A model generated the notes under the pieces. That model was not told the origin of the DNA. It saw only the letters and a program-made list of their open reading frames with translations, and did no database searches. DNA of 34,497 nucleotides. Source: Terriglobales bacterium. Lineage in GTDB: Bacteria; Acidobacteriota; Terriglobia; Terriglobales; Acidobacteriaceae. The stretch is from positions 1-34,497 of the forward strand of contig JAMXLI010000278.1 of NCBI GenBank assembly GCA_024281115.1, in the 5' to 3' direction. Of the stretch, positions 23,526-32,100 are shown piece by piece; positions within the stretch are counted from its first letter, which is position 1, and each line of letters begins with the position of its first letter. Both the position numbers and the translations under genes were made by a program.

Positions 23526-24974
23526 ATGACTCGGCCCACCCGCGACGGTTCTCTCCAGCTTTCTTCGACGGAAACGGAACAGCTGGGACGCGAAGTGCTT
23601 GACATGCTCCTGGCCCACGTCCGTGACGTGCGGCAACGTCCCGTGACCACCACGCTCCCCGGATCGCAGCTTGCGGAGCGTTTTGACCTTGGGCTGCCGG
23701 AAGAGCCCACGCCTATTCCCGCGGTAATGGAGCAGGTGCGCAACGACGTCTTCGGCACGATCATGCACCAGGACCATCCCCGCTGCTTCTCGTTTATTCC
23801 CGGTCCGAGCAACTTCGTCAGTGTTCTGGCTGACGCCCTCGCGTCCGGCTTCAACGTTATTTGTTCAGACTGGCTGGAGGCGGCGGGGCCAGGGCAGGTG
23901 GAACTGGTCACGCTGGATTGGCTGCGCCAGTTGTGCGGCCTGCCGGCAGGCGCGGGCGGCCTGTTTGTCAGCGGCGGTTCCATGGCCAACCTCACGGCGA
24001 TGGGGGTGGCGCGGCACCGTAAACTCCAGGACGACGTCAGCCGGGCAGTGATCTATTGCTCCGACCAGACCCATTCTTCAGTGTCGCGAGGGCTGCGGGT
24101 GCTGGGGTTTGCGCCGGAGCAGACCAGGGTCATTCCTTCGGACGAGGAGTACCGCCTGCCGTTGTCGGGGCTGGAGGCCGAAGTTGCCCGCGATCGCGCC
24201 GCGGGAAGGCGTCCTTTTTGCGTAATCGCCAACGTCGGCACCACTAACACCGGCGCGGTGGACCCGCTCGACGATTTGGCCGTTTTTTGCCGCGCCCAGG
24301 ATCTTTGGCTGCACGCCGATGGCGCCTACGGCGCTGCCGCGGTACTTTGCCCACAAGCACTTGACGCGCTACGCGGGCTGGGCGAGGTTGACTCTCTAAC
24401 CATTGATCCGCACAAGTGGCTGTTTCAGCCCTATGAGATGGGTTGCGTGCTGGTGCGCAACCTGGACTGGTTACGCGAGGCTTACCACGTGCGCGCCGAG
24501 TACCTGAATGAAGTGCACGATATGTCGCAGGAGGTACATTTTTGCGATTATGTTATTCAACTTACCCGTGGCTTCAGGGCGTTCAAGCTCTGGATGTCGC
24601 TGAAGATTTTCGGTTTGCGGGCTTTTCGCGAGGCGGTGGAGCGCGGCATCCGGCTGGCGGAGTTTGCCGAGTCGCAGTTGCGCGCCTCCTCCTGCTGGCA
24701 GGTAACCACGCCGGCGCAGTTGGGCATTGTGACCTTCCGCCTGCGGGCAGGCGGGGCTCCTGCGGAGGACGATCACCTTACTCACAAGCTGGTTCGAGCG
24801 CTATTGCAGGATGGTTACGCGTCCATCACCTCGACGCGCTTGCGCGGAAGGTTTGTACTGCGCCTGTGTACGATCAACCCGCGCACCACTGAGGCCGACA
24901 TTCGCGGCACTCTTGCACGCCTCGAGGAACTGGCGGCTCGGCTTGCGCCGCTTCCGCGTAGGGATTTGGCCTGA
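23526..24974 (+). CDS. PLP-dependent group II amino acid decarboxylase (aromatic-L-amino-acid decarboxylase type)
   Basis: 482 aa from the ATG at 23526 (MTRPTRDG); the track start at 23457 adds 23 unlikely residues. Motifs in order: HPRCFSFIPGPSNFVSVLAD (substrate entrance), VSGGSMANL (phosphate binding), VIANVGTTNTGAVDPL, HADGAYGAAA with the Asp that pairs with the pyridine nitrogen, and DPHKWLFQPYEMGCVLVR with the Schiff-base Lys297. The C-terminal small domain ends LRLCTINPRTTEADI, as in pyridoxal_deC proteins. It probably removes CO2 from an aromatic or acidic amino acid (tryptophan, tyrosine, glutamate or cysteine sulfinate type); the sequence does not tell which. It starts 99 bp after tatA. 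Confidence 0.93.
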   Translation: MTRPTRDGSLQLSSTETEQLGREVLDMLLAHVRDVRQRPVTTTLPGSQLAERFDLGLPEEPTPIPAVMEQVRNDVFGTIMHQDHPRCFSFIPGPSNFVSVLADALASGFNVICSDWLEAAGPGQVELVTLDWLRQLCGLPAGAGGLFVSGGSMANLTAMGVARHRKLQDDVSRAVIYCSDQTHSSVSRGLRVLGFAPEQTRVIPSDEEYRLPLSGLEAEVARDRAAGRRPFCVIANVGTTNTGAVDPLDDLAVFCRAQDLWLHADGAYGAAAVLCPQALDALRGLGEVDSLTIDPHKWLFQPYEMGCVLVRNLDWLREAYHVRAEYLNEVHDMSQEVHFCDYVIQLTRGFRAFKLWMSLKIFGLRAFREAVERGIRLAEFAESQLRASSCWQVTTPAQLGIVTFRLRAGGAPAEDDHLTHKLVRALLQDGYASITSTRLRGRFVLRLCTINPRTTEADIRGTLARLEELAARLAPLPRRDLA

Positions 24975-25090
24975 CGCCCCCGCAATGCCTGCAGGCGACC
25001 GCGTTCCTTCCTTAGAACCCGCTGTTCAGTGCTTTGTCGGGAACTTCGTCTTTCATTAGTCAGCGTGGTACCCGACGGTTGCAAATTTGC

Positions 25091-25118
25091 TTGCACGAAA
25101 CCAGAAACAACATACAAT
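25091..25118 (+). promoter_or_regulatory. Sigma-70-like promoter, possibly giving a leaderless mRNA
   Basis: TTGCAC (25091-25096), 16-bp spacer, TACAAT (25113-25118). Transcription would begin six or seven bases later, at about 25125, which is the first base of the GTG that opens the small zinc-finger gene. Confidence 0.6.
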
Positions 25119-25124
25119 CGGCGC

Positions 25125-25316
25125 GTGCGTACCCAACACAACAGCAAACCAGTTAGTCGCCAGCGCCTCTGGCAGAAACAACAAGTTGCTTTGGGACGTT
25201 GCGCCATCTGCGGCAACAAGCGTCCGTCCGACCTCAAGATTCTGTGCCGCCGCTGCCAGGACAAGGCCAACGAACTGCACATGCGGCTGTACTACGCGTC
25301 CAAAGAACGCCGCTAG
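25125..25316 (+). CDS. Small zinc-finger protein, possibly translated from a leaderless message
   Basis: 63 aa from the GTG at 25125. Composition is very basic. A treble-clef-like pair of knuckles, CAICGNKRPSDLKILCRRC (CxxC-N12-CxxC), is flanked by a basic N-terminal part (SRQRLWQKQQVALGR) and a helical tail (QDKANELHMRLYYASKERR). This resembles small nucleic-acid- or ribosome-binding zinc proteins, but I recognise no named family. The track start at 25029 would place the promoter inside the coding region and adds a low-complexity extension. No Shine-Dalgarno fits the GTG; the predicted transcription start coincides with it. Confidence 0.7.
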   Translation: MRTQHNSKPVSRQRLWQKQQVALGRCAICGNKRPSDLKILCRRCQDKANELHMRLYYASKERR

Positions 25317-25383
25317 CGAAGGAGCGCGGCGGCCTTTGCATTTCTTTCCGCGTACCCCCTGACGCGCATTTCCCAACCCACGA

Positions 25384-26559
25384 TTATTGCGGCTGTGCTG
25401 CCAGCTGCGGATCCACCACCGTTGGAGGATTGAGTTCGCGCTGCCGTTGCCGTCGCTCCTGCTCCATGATCCGGGTGGAAGCCTGCAATTCCTGTTTCGC
25501 CTCCGGCAAGCGCCCTAAACGGCGCAACGCCTGTCCTTTCATGTAATGAAGGTTGGCGCTGTCCTGAATGCGGCCGGCCGCCTCCAGCGCCTCAATCTCC
25601 GCGCGGTAATCCTCCTTCTTCTGGTACAGCTTCGCGAGCCCCAGGTAGGAACTCACCAGGTGCGGGTCGCGCCTGACGGCCTCGCGGTAGCTGCGCTGGG
25701 CTTGAAGATCGTCGCCCAGGTATTCATAGGTATCGCCGAGCTGATCGTAGTTGTAGGCCAGGTCGGGCTCGATGGCGATGTCTTTGAGAAATTCGTCGCG
25801 CGCCAGTTGATACTGCTGCTGTTTCAGGTAAGCCGAGCCCAGGGTGAAGTGCAGGAAGGGCAAGCGTGGGTTTTGTGAGGCCGCGCGCTGGAGCTCCTGC
25901 ACAGCGCGGGCATATTCCTCGCGGTTCAGGTAGGCCTTACCCATCAGTAGGTGAAATTCGGGCGCGTCATTGCCGATTGCCACCAACCTTCCCAGGGCGC
26001 GTTCCTCGACGGCGGGGAGCTTCGCTTTATGCGCAGCAATACCGAGAACATACAGGTAGTTGAGATCATAGGACTCCTGCTCGAAGGCCGGCTCCAGGGC
26101 CTGCACCACCCGCGCGTAGTCGGCGGTGAAGAGGTAGCAGAGGCCGAGGAGATAACGGGCCTGCACTGCATCAGGCTGGTCGCGCACGACGGAGGCCAGG
26201 GGCGGAATGGCTGAGCGAAAGTCGTTCTGGTGGTAATAGGCCAGCCCAATGTTCAAGCGGATGCCGGGCACCTTGGGAGCGAGCTTCTCCGCGGCATGCA
26301 GCTGCCGCAGGGCCGCCGGCCACTGTTTCCGCCGCATGTACACCACCCCCAGGTTGGCAAGAGCGCCGGGATCGCGAGGATTGTGGGCCAGCACTTCCCG
26401 AAACGCCCGCTCCGCCGTGCTGAGATTGCCGCTCGCCAGGGCCGCTTCTCCCTCCTGGTACGCTTGCCGCACGCTTCGCTGGGGTGCGGCCGTCGGCGCT
26501 GTCCCGGCTGCCCCGGCGCCCACGGCCAGGAGCAAGATCAATATCCAAAGCAGAGGCAT
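25384..26559 (-). CDS. Exported tetratricopeptide-repeat protein
   Basis: 391 aa. A signal peptide (MPLLWILILLLAVGAGAAGTA) is followed by roughly nine or ten TPR units: AYQEGEAALASGNLSTAERAF, ALANLGVVYMRRKQWPAALRQ, IRLNIGLAYYHQNDFRSAIP, ARYLLGLCYLFTADYARVVQ, FHLLMGKAYLNREEYARAVQ, LHFTLGSAYLKQQQYQLARD and others. It ends in a basic helical segment (RIMEQERRQRQREL) and a Pro/Gln tail. TPR arrays scaffold protein complexes; here in the periplasm, as no lipobox cysteine is seen. No partner is evident. It is divergent from the SIS-domain gene; the 93-bp gap contains the operator. Confidence 0.88.
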   Translation of the reverse strand: MPLLWILILLLAVGAGAAGTAPTAAPQRSVRQAYQEGEAALASGNLSTAERAFREVLAHNPRDPGALANLGVVYMRRKQWPAALRQLHAAEKLAPKVPGIRLNIGLAYYHQNDFRSAIPPLASVVRDQPDAVQARYLLGLCYLFTADYARVVQALEPAFEQESYDLNYLYVLGIAAHKAKLPAVEERALGRLVAIGNDAPEFHLLMGKAYLNREEYARAVQELQRAASQNPRLPFLHFTLGSAYLKQQQYQLARDEFLKDIAIEPDLAYNYDQLGDTYEYLGDDLQAQRSYREAVRRDPHLVSSYLGLAKLYQKKEDYRAEIEALEAAGRIQDSANLHYMKGQALRRLGRLPEAKQELQASTRIMEQERRQRQRELNPPTVVDPQLAAQPQ

Positions 26560-26602
26560 CGTTTCATCCTATTCCTCGCCGTTAACCGCGGCGCTACTCC
26601 CA

Positions 26603-26631
26603 TTGAAGCGATTTAATAAATCGTTTATCTT
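26603..26631 (+). promoter_or_regulatory. Promoter of the SIS gene with an operator filling the -35/-10 spacer
   Basis: TTGAAG (26603-26608), spacer exactly 17 bp, TATCTT (26626-26631). The spacer contains the perfect palindrome CGATTTA-A-TAAATCG (26609-26623). A repressor bound there would block RNA polymerase. Start predicted at about 26638, 15 nt before the GTG at 26653. Confidence 0.65.
26609..26626. promoter_or_regulatory. Operator copy 1: CGATTTAATAAATCGTTT
   Basis: The 15-bp core is a perfect inverted repeat around a central A. Sixteen of 18 bases match the second copy at 29017-29034 in front of the TonB receptor. The obvious candidate ligand is the LacI-family protein encoded between the two sites; that assignment is inference. 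Confidence 0.6.
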
Positions 26632-26652
26632 AGGCGCATTTTTGGGGTAACT

Positions 26653-27804
26653 GTGTCCGCTCAACCGCCGCTTTCCGGGGAAGCAGTCCTGGGACCGTTT
26701 CGCCACCTGATGCAGAAGGAGATCTACGAGCAGCCGGCGGCGATTCTGGAAACCATCCAGCGCCACGTGCAGGGCGACCTTATTTTTCCCGCGGAACTAC
26801 ATCCGGTGGAGAACGCCCTGCTGGGGTTCAAGAAAATCATCATTGCTGCCAGTGGCTCGAGCCGGCACGCCGGGCTGGCCGGCGAGATCATGATTGAGGA
26901 CCTCTCCGGCGCCGCCGTGGACGTAGAGTACGCCAGCGAATACTGCTACCGGTCCACGCACTCCACCGGGGATCCCATCGTGCTGGTGATCACGCAGTCG
27001 GGAGAGACTGCCGACACGGTAGCGGCGCAGCGCGAGGCGCAGGCCCGCGGGGCCAAAACCATCGCGATTGCCAACGTGGCGGATTCCACCATTGCGCGCG
27101 AAGCCAGCGCCGGCCTGCTCACCTTCGCCGCTCCCGAAGTTGCCGTGCCTGCCACGAAGAGCTTTACCACGCAACTGGTAGTGCTGTATCTGCTGGCTCT
27201 GTTTCTGGCGCGCAAGCGCGGCCGCATGACCTCCGAAGTGATCCGTTCACATCTCCAGCGTCTGCTCCAGGTTCCCGGCATGCTGGAACAGGCGCTTCCG
27301 CAATGGGACCAGCAGGCGGCTGCTTTCGCGGGGCGCTGCCATGAGGCGAAAACATTTCTCTACCTCGGTCGCAGCGTGCACTACGCCATTGCCCGCGAGG
27401 GCGCTCTCAAGCTGAAGGAGATTTCCTATACCCACGCCGAAGGGTACCCCGTGGGCGAGTTGCGGCACGGTCCCAACGCACTGGTGGACGAGCGCGTACC
27501 GCTGGTGGTGCTGGCGACATGCGACCGCAGCGATCCGGATTCGCTGCTGCGCTACCACAAGACGGTGTCGCTGCTGCGCGACCTGAAATCGCAGGGCGCC
27601 AAGTTGTTAGTGCTGGCCAGTGAGGGCGACCTGGAAGCCGAACTCCTGGCCGACCACGTCTTTTTCGTGCCGGCAGCGTCGGAACTGGTTCTGCCCGTGC
27701 TGGAGGTGGTCCCGCTGCAGCTGTTTGCTTATCACGTGGCCGTGCTGAATGGCTGCGACGTGGACCATCCCAGGAACCTGGTGAAATCGGTGGTGCGGGA
27801 GTGA
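26653..27804 (+). CDS. GlmS-like double-SIS protein without glutaminase domain (NagB-II-type glucosamine-6-phosphate deaminase candidate)
   Basis: 383 aa from the GTG at 26653, with GGGG a few bases upstream. It aligns with the isomerase half of glucosamine-6-phosphate synthase. The linker FRHLMQKEIYEQPAAILETI is followed by SIS1 (IIAASGSSRHAGLAGEIMIE, VITQSGETADTVAAQREAQ, VPATKSFTTQL) and SIS2 (FLYLGRSVHYAIAREGALKLKEISYTHAEGYPVGELRHGPNALV). The C-terminal tail DVDHPRNLVKSVVRE closely matches GlmS DVDQPRNLAKSVTVE. The N-terminal Cys-dependent glutaminase is absent, so it cannot use glutamine. Proteins of this build act as glucosamine-6-phosphate deaminases (NagB-II) or sugar-phosphate isomerases. 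It is probably co-transcribed with the LacI gene 103 bp downstream, which supports a catabolic amino-sugar role. Confidence 0.9.
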   Translation: MSAQPPLSGEAVLGPFRHLMQKEIYEQPAAILETIQRHVQGDLIFPAELHPVENALLGFKKIIIAASGSSRHAGLAGEIMIEDLSGAAVDVEYASEYCYRSTHSTGDPIVLVITQSGETADTVAAQREAQARGAKTIAIANVADSTIAREASAGLLTFAAPEVAVPATKSFTTQLVVLYLLALFLARKRGRMTSEVIRSHLQRLLQVPGMLEQALPQWDQQAAAFAGRCHEAKTFLYLGRSVHYAIAREGALKLKEISYTHAEGYPVGELRHGPNALVDERVPLVVLATCDRSDPDSLLRYHKTVSLLRDLKSQGAKLLVLASEGDLEAELLADHVFFVPAASELVLPVLEVVPLQLFAYHVAVLNGCDVDHPRNLVKSVVRE

Positions 27805-27907
27805 AATCCGCCGCAGAGGCGGGCAGCGGGGTTATCATCGCCTGAACCGGAATCTGCAAAATTCGCGCCCTTTGCCCGCCGCCGCGCGGGACTACGAACC
27901 CGTCGCC

Positions 27908-28954
27908 ATGGTCACCATTCGCGATGTTGCCAAAAAAAGCGGATTCTCCCCGACGACGGTGTCTATCGTCCTCAGCAATGCGCCCCTGGCGCGCTATATT
28001 CCAGCCGAGACCAAGCAGCGCATCGAAAAGGTAGCCAAGCGCCTGGGCTACCGGCCCAACTCGTTCGCGCGCGCGCTGCGCAGCCGCCGTAGCCATGCCG
28101 TGGGGGTGATGGTCTTCGATATGACGGATCCCTACTGCACGCTCATCCTGCGCGGGATCGAGAGTTCGCTGTACCAGGCTTCCTACCTCCCTATTCTCAC
28201 GGACGTGCATAACGAGCGCAGTCGCTTCGAGCGCTACCTGGAAATGCTGCTCGACCGCCGCGTCGAAGCGTTGATCGTGCTGGCCAATTGGCTGTTTCTC
28301 GACATTAACCTGCTGGCCGACCTGGAAAAGAGCCGCATTCCCACCGTGATGATTGGCCGCGAGCTGCGGGCCGAGGCCATCAGTTCGGTGGTGGTGGATA
28401 ACGAGCTGGGCGCGCGCACCGCCCTCGACCACTTGTACTCGCTCGGCCACCGCAAAATTGCTTTCATCCGCGGGCCCAAGATGCTCACCGACAGCGCCCC
28501 GCGCTGGAAAGGGATCCGCAGCTTCGCCCACTCGGCCGGGCTCGAGCTGGATGCCGAGCTGATCGTGGACCTGCCTGAATCGCCCCAGGCCCTCTCCAGT
28601 TTCGAGGCCGGCTACCAGCTCACGGAGGAGCTGCTGTTGCGCAAACGGCCTTTTACCGCGCTGCTGGCGTTCGACGACATGACCGCGTTCGGCGCCATTC
28701 GCGCGCTGTCGAAAGCCGGAATTCGCGTGCCGGAACAGTGCTCGGTCATCGGCTTCGACGATGTCGGACCGGCGGCGCTCTATACCCCATCTCTCACCAC
28801 CGTCCGGCAGCCCATGGAGGCAATGGGCTCGATGGGGGTAAGCGTGATCCTGGATGGGATCAACCGGGCCCTGGAGAAAAAGGAGTTTGACACGGTGCAC
28901 CACAAGCTGGCGCCGGAGTTGGTCGTCCGGGAGTCCACCCGCGCGCAGCAGTGA
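27908..28954 (+). CDS. LacI-family transcriptional regulator
   Basis: 348 aa from the ATG at 27908 (MVTIRDVAKKSGF), the normal LacI start; the track start at 27872 adds 12 residues and neither has a clear ribosome-binding site. Helix-turn-helix at residues ~3-22 (TIRDVAKKSGFSPTTVSIVL), then the hinge helix (RPNSFARALRSRRSHAVGV). The periplasmic-binding-protein-like sensor domain carries MVFDMTDPYCTLILRGIESS, RRVEALIVLA, VVVDNELGARTALDHLYSLGHRKIAFIRGP, TALLAFDDMTAFGAIRAL, VPEQCSVIGFDDVGPAALYTPSLTTVRQP. It lies between the SIS gene and the TonB receptor; both are preceded by the same 18-bp element, so it is the likely local regulator, with an amino sugar or its phosphate as effector (inference). 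If co-transcribed with the SIS gene it would control its own synthesis. Confidence 0.93.
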   Translation: MVTIRDVAKKSGFSPTTVSIVLSNAPLARYIPAETKQRIEKVAKRLGYRPNSFARALRSRRSHAVGVMVFDMTDPYCTLILRGIESSLYQASYLPILTDVHNERSRFERYLEMLLDRRVEALIVLANWLFLDINLLADLEKSRIPTVMIGRELRAEAISSVVVDNELGARTALDHLYSLGHRKIAFIRGPKMLTDSAPRWKGIRSFAHSAGLELDAELIVDLPESPQALSSFEAGYQLTEELLLRKRPFTALLAFDDMTAFGAIRALSKAGIRVPEQCSVIGFDDVGPAALYTPSLTTVRQPMEAMGSMGVSVILDGINRALEKKEFDTVHHKLAPELVVRESTRAQQ

Positions 28955-28983
28955 GAAAACAGTGGCGGCGGGCCGGCGGGGGC

Positions 28984-29012
28984 TTGACAGGCACATGGGA
29001 GCCGAGCATATT
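28984..29012 (+). promoter_or_regulatory. Promoter of the TonB-dependent receptor gene
   Basis: Perfect -35 TTGACA (28984-28989), 17-bp spacer, CATATT (29007-29012). The predicted start (~29019) falls inside operator copy 2. The gene start is ~177 nt further on. Confidence 0.6.
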
Positions 29013-29016
29013 AATT

Positions 29017-29034
29017 CGATTTAATAAAAGGTTT
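29017..29034. promoter_or_regulatory. Operator copy 2: CGATTTAATAAAAGGTTT
   Basis: Identical to copy 1 at 16 of 18 positions (CGATTTAATAAA..GTTT); the right half-site is degenerate, so a lower affinity is expected. It begins five bases after the -10 and covers the predicted transcription start, a classic repression position. Confidence 0.55.
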
Positions 29035-29195
29035 CACCGGAACTCCCAGTGGGGGGGGAGCTCTCCGCGGGATCGCGGAGCCGCTTGCGGGAGAGTAGAA
29101 GGCGTGGGGACAGAAAATCGTTTGAAATCGCGGGGGGCCAGAAGCTCGTCCGCACGGACCTGAGTACGACGCCAGTTCACAAAGGAGTCGGGGTG
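29035..29195 (+). other. Long structured 5' leader of the receptor mRNA
   Basis: About 177 nt separate the predicted start from the ATG. The leader contains an eight-G run near 29051, a perfect CTCCGC-GGGATC-GCGGAG stem (29063-29080) with competing pairings to the GCGGGAGAG just after it, and the ribosome-binding site AAAGGAG (29181-29187). No known riboswitch class is recognised. Confidence 0.4.
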
Positions 29196-32100
29196 ATGAA
29201 ATCCGCAATGGGTTGGGGCGCTGCTTGCCTCTCTGTTCTGCTTGTGAGTCTTCCTCTGATGGCGCAGGATACGGCCTCGCTGACGGGAACGGTCCGGGAC
29301 CCCAGCGGCGCCAACGTGGCCAATGCCCAGGTTAAGGTGTCGAGCCCCGAGCGCGGTATCCAGCGCGCCACCGTCAGCAACGATACGGGCGACTGGCTGG
29401 TGCCCGCGCTGCCGCCCGGCTCCTACAATCTGGACATCTCCGCCCCCGGGTTCAAGGAATATCACGCCGCCGGAATTGTTCTACGCGTCGCCCAGAAGGC
29501 GCGCGCCGACGCCGCGCTGCAGGTGGGCTCCACCGCCACGGAGGTAACGGTGCAGGGCACCAACGTGGCGCAGGTGGAGACCCAGTCGTCCGAGCTCGCC
29601 GGCACGGTGACCGGAAAAGAAATCACCCAGCTGCAGCTGAACGGCCGCTCCTTTACTCAGCTGGTCACCTTGACGCCCGGCGTCAGCAACCAGACCGGTC
29701 AGCTGGAAGGCCAAGTGGGGATCACCGCGAACGTTTCCTTCAGCGTGAATGGCGGCCGCACCGAGTACAACAACTGGGAACTGGACGGCGGCGACAACAT
29801 GGACAACGGCAGCAACACCTCGCTGAACGTCTATCCCAGTGTGGATGCCATCTCCGAGTTCCGCGTTCTGACCTCGAATTACGGCGCCCAGTACGGACGC
29901 AACGGCTCCGGCACGGTCGAGACTGAGATCAAGTCGGGCACCAGCCGCTTTCACGGCAGCGCGTATGAATTCGTGCGCAACGACGCCTTCAACGCGCGCA
30001 ACTTCTTCCAGTCCGAGGTCCCGCCCTACAAGAAGAACGACTGGGGATACACCGTGGGCGGACCGGTGTACATACCCGGGGTTTACAACACCGACAAGCA
30101 GAAGACTTTCTTCTTTTTCTCGGAAGAGTGGCGTCGCGACCGCGTTCCCGGGCAGACGTTCAGCCAGCCCGTGCCGTCCGTAGCGGAGCGCAGCGGCAAT
30201 TTCAGCGACCTGTGCCCCAATCCAACCACCGGGTCGTTCCTTGATTGCCCCATCAACCCGGCCACGAATACTTTCTTTCCCGGAAACCAGGTGCCGGTGG
30301 ACCCGGCGGCGGGCGCGCTGCTCGGCATGATCCCGGAGCCGAACTCGGGCGTGCCCGGCAACGAGGTGTACAACGCCGCCCCTCCGCAGCCGACCAACTG
30401 GCGGGAGGAGCTTTTCCGCATTGACCATAACTTCAACTCGCGGTTCCGCGGGATGTTCCATTACATTCACGATTCCTGGGACACGGTTACCGCCACCCCG
30501 CTGTGGACCAATGCCGGCAGCTTTCCCTCGGTGCAGACCAATTTCATTGGACCGGCGGTGAGCATGGTGGCTCGTCTTACCGCCACGGCTTCGCCCACCC
30601 TGCTGAACGAATTCGTGATGAGCTACACCACCGACCACATCACCCTGCAGAGCACGGGCACGCCCGATCCCAATGCCTGGAAGCGTCCCGCCGGATTGCC
30701 CATGGGCGCGCTCTTTAATAACGGCTTTGGCGGAAAACTGCCCGGGTTCAGCGTTGGCGGCAATGCCGTGTATGGCAGCGGCGGCTTCGGCCAGGACCCC
30801 GGCTACATTCCCAACGGGCTTTACAATTCCAACCCGACTTACACCCTGCGCGACAACGTTAGCAAGAGCCTGGGCCGGCACAATCTTCAGTTCGGCGCCT
30901 ATGCCGTGTTCGCGCAGAAAAATGAGCTGAGCGGCAACGATCCCAGCATCAACGGTTTCCTGACCTTCGATACCGGCTCGACGGTCAGCACCGGTAATGC
31001 CTTCGCGGACCTGCTCACCGGCCGTATCTCGTCGTTCCAGCAGCAGAGCTCGCAGCCCAAGTATTACAACCGCTACAAGATCGTCGAGCCCTACTTTCAG
31101 GACGACTGGCGGGTGAACGATCGCCTCACCCTGAACCTGGGCTTACGGCTGAGCCTTTTCGGCACCTACCGGGAACGCTACCACCAGGCCTTCAACTTCG
31201 ATCCGCGGGCCTGGGACCCGGCGCGAGCGCCGCTGGTCGATGCGGATGGCTCGGTCACGGGGGTGGAGGGCGCCCTGATCCCAGGCACGGGGGCGCAATT
31301 CAACGGCATCGTGCAGTGCGGGGTGAACGGCGTCCCCGCCGGCTGCATGACCGGGCACTTGTTTAATCCCGCGCCGCGCGTGGGATTCGCCTTCGATCCC
31401 AAGGGCAACGGCAAAACGGCGATTCGCGGCGGCTATGGAATCTTTTTCGAGCACACCAACGGCAACGAGGCAAACTCCGAGGCGCTGGAGAACTCGCCGC
31501 CGCTGGTGCAGTCTCCGACCCAGTTCAACATTCTCGGCTACGCCAACATTGGCGGAAGCGCGTCGGGACAGCCGCTGGCCTTCCCCGCCAACATCATTTC
31601 CATTCCCACCAAGGCGATCTGGCCGTACTACCAGCAGTGGCACCTCGACCTGCAGCATGAGCTGGTACGCAATACCGTGCTCACGCTCTCGTACGTAGGC
31701 AGCAAGGGAACGCACCTGGGCAGGCAAGTGGACATGAACCAGATACCGCTGGTGCCGCTGTCAGCCAATCCTTACAAACCCGGCGAGCCCATCGGGGGCA
31801 ATATTGATCCCACTACCGGCAGTCCTTCGCACGACGACTGTGGGACGGGCATGACGCCGAGCGGGGTTCTGGTGCCCGGCTACAATCCCACAGGTCTGCC
31901 GACGCCCGGTACTCCCGGCATGAATCTGTTCATTGCGTGCGGCAATGATCCCAACCCGTTCCGGCCGTTCCGCGGCTATGGTGACATCCGGCGGCTGGAC
32001 GATGCGGCGTCCTCCACCTACCAGGCATTCCAGGCTTCGGCCCGGCACAACGTAGGCGGACTGCAGCTGAGCGTCGCCTACTCCTACAGCCATGCCATTG

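Noticed and set aside
22538-24974. Cysteine dioxygenase plus PLP decarboxylase as a hypotaurine/taurine synthesis operon
   Set aside because: tatA with its own promoter-like sequence lies between them, and the decarboxylase sequence does not show a cysteine-sulfinate preference that I can recognise; proximity alone is weak.
27407-28996. 529-aa ORF on the minus strand across the LacI gene
   Set aside because: Exact antisense of a clear LacI-family protein; Arg/His/Gln-rich composition and no domain. It is a high-GC shadow, as are 29481-30881 minus, 20473-21669 minus, 13745-14989 minus, 15897-16910 minus and 2451-3665 plus.
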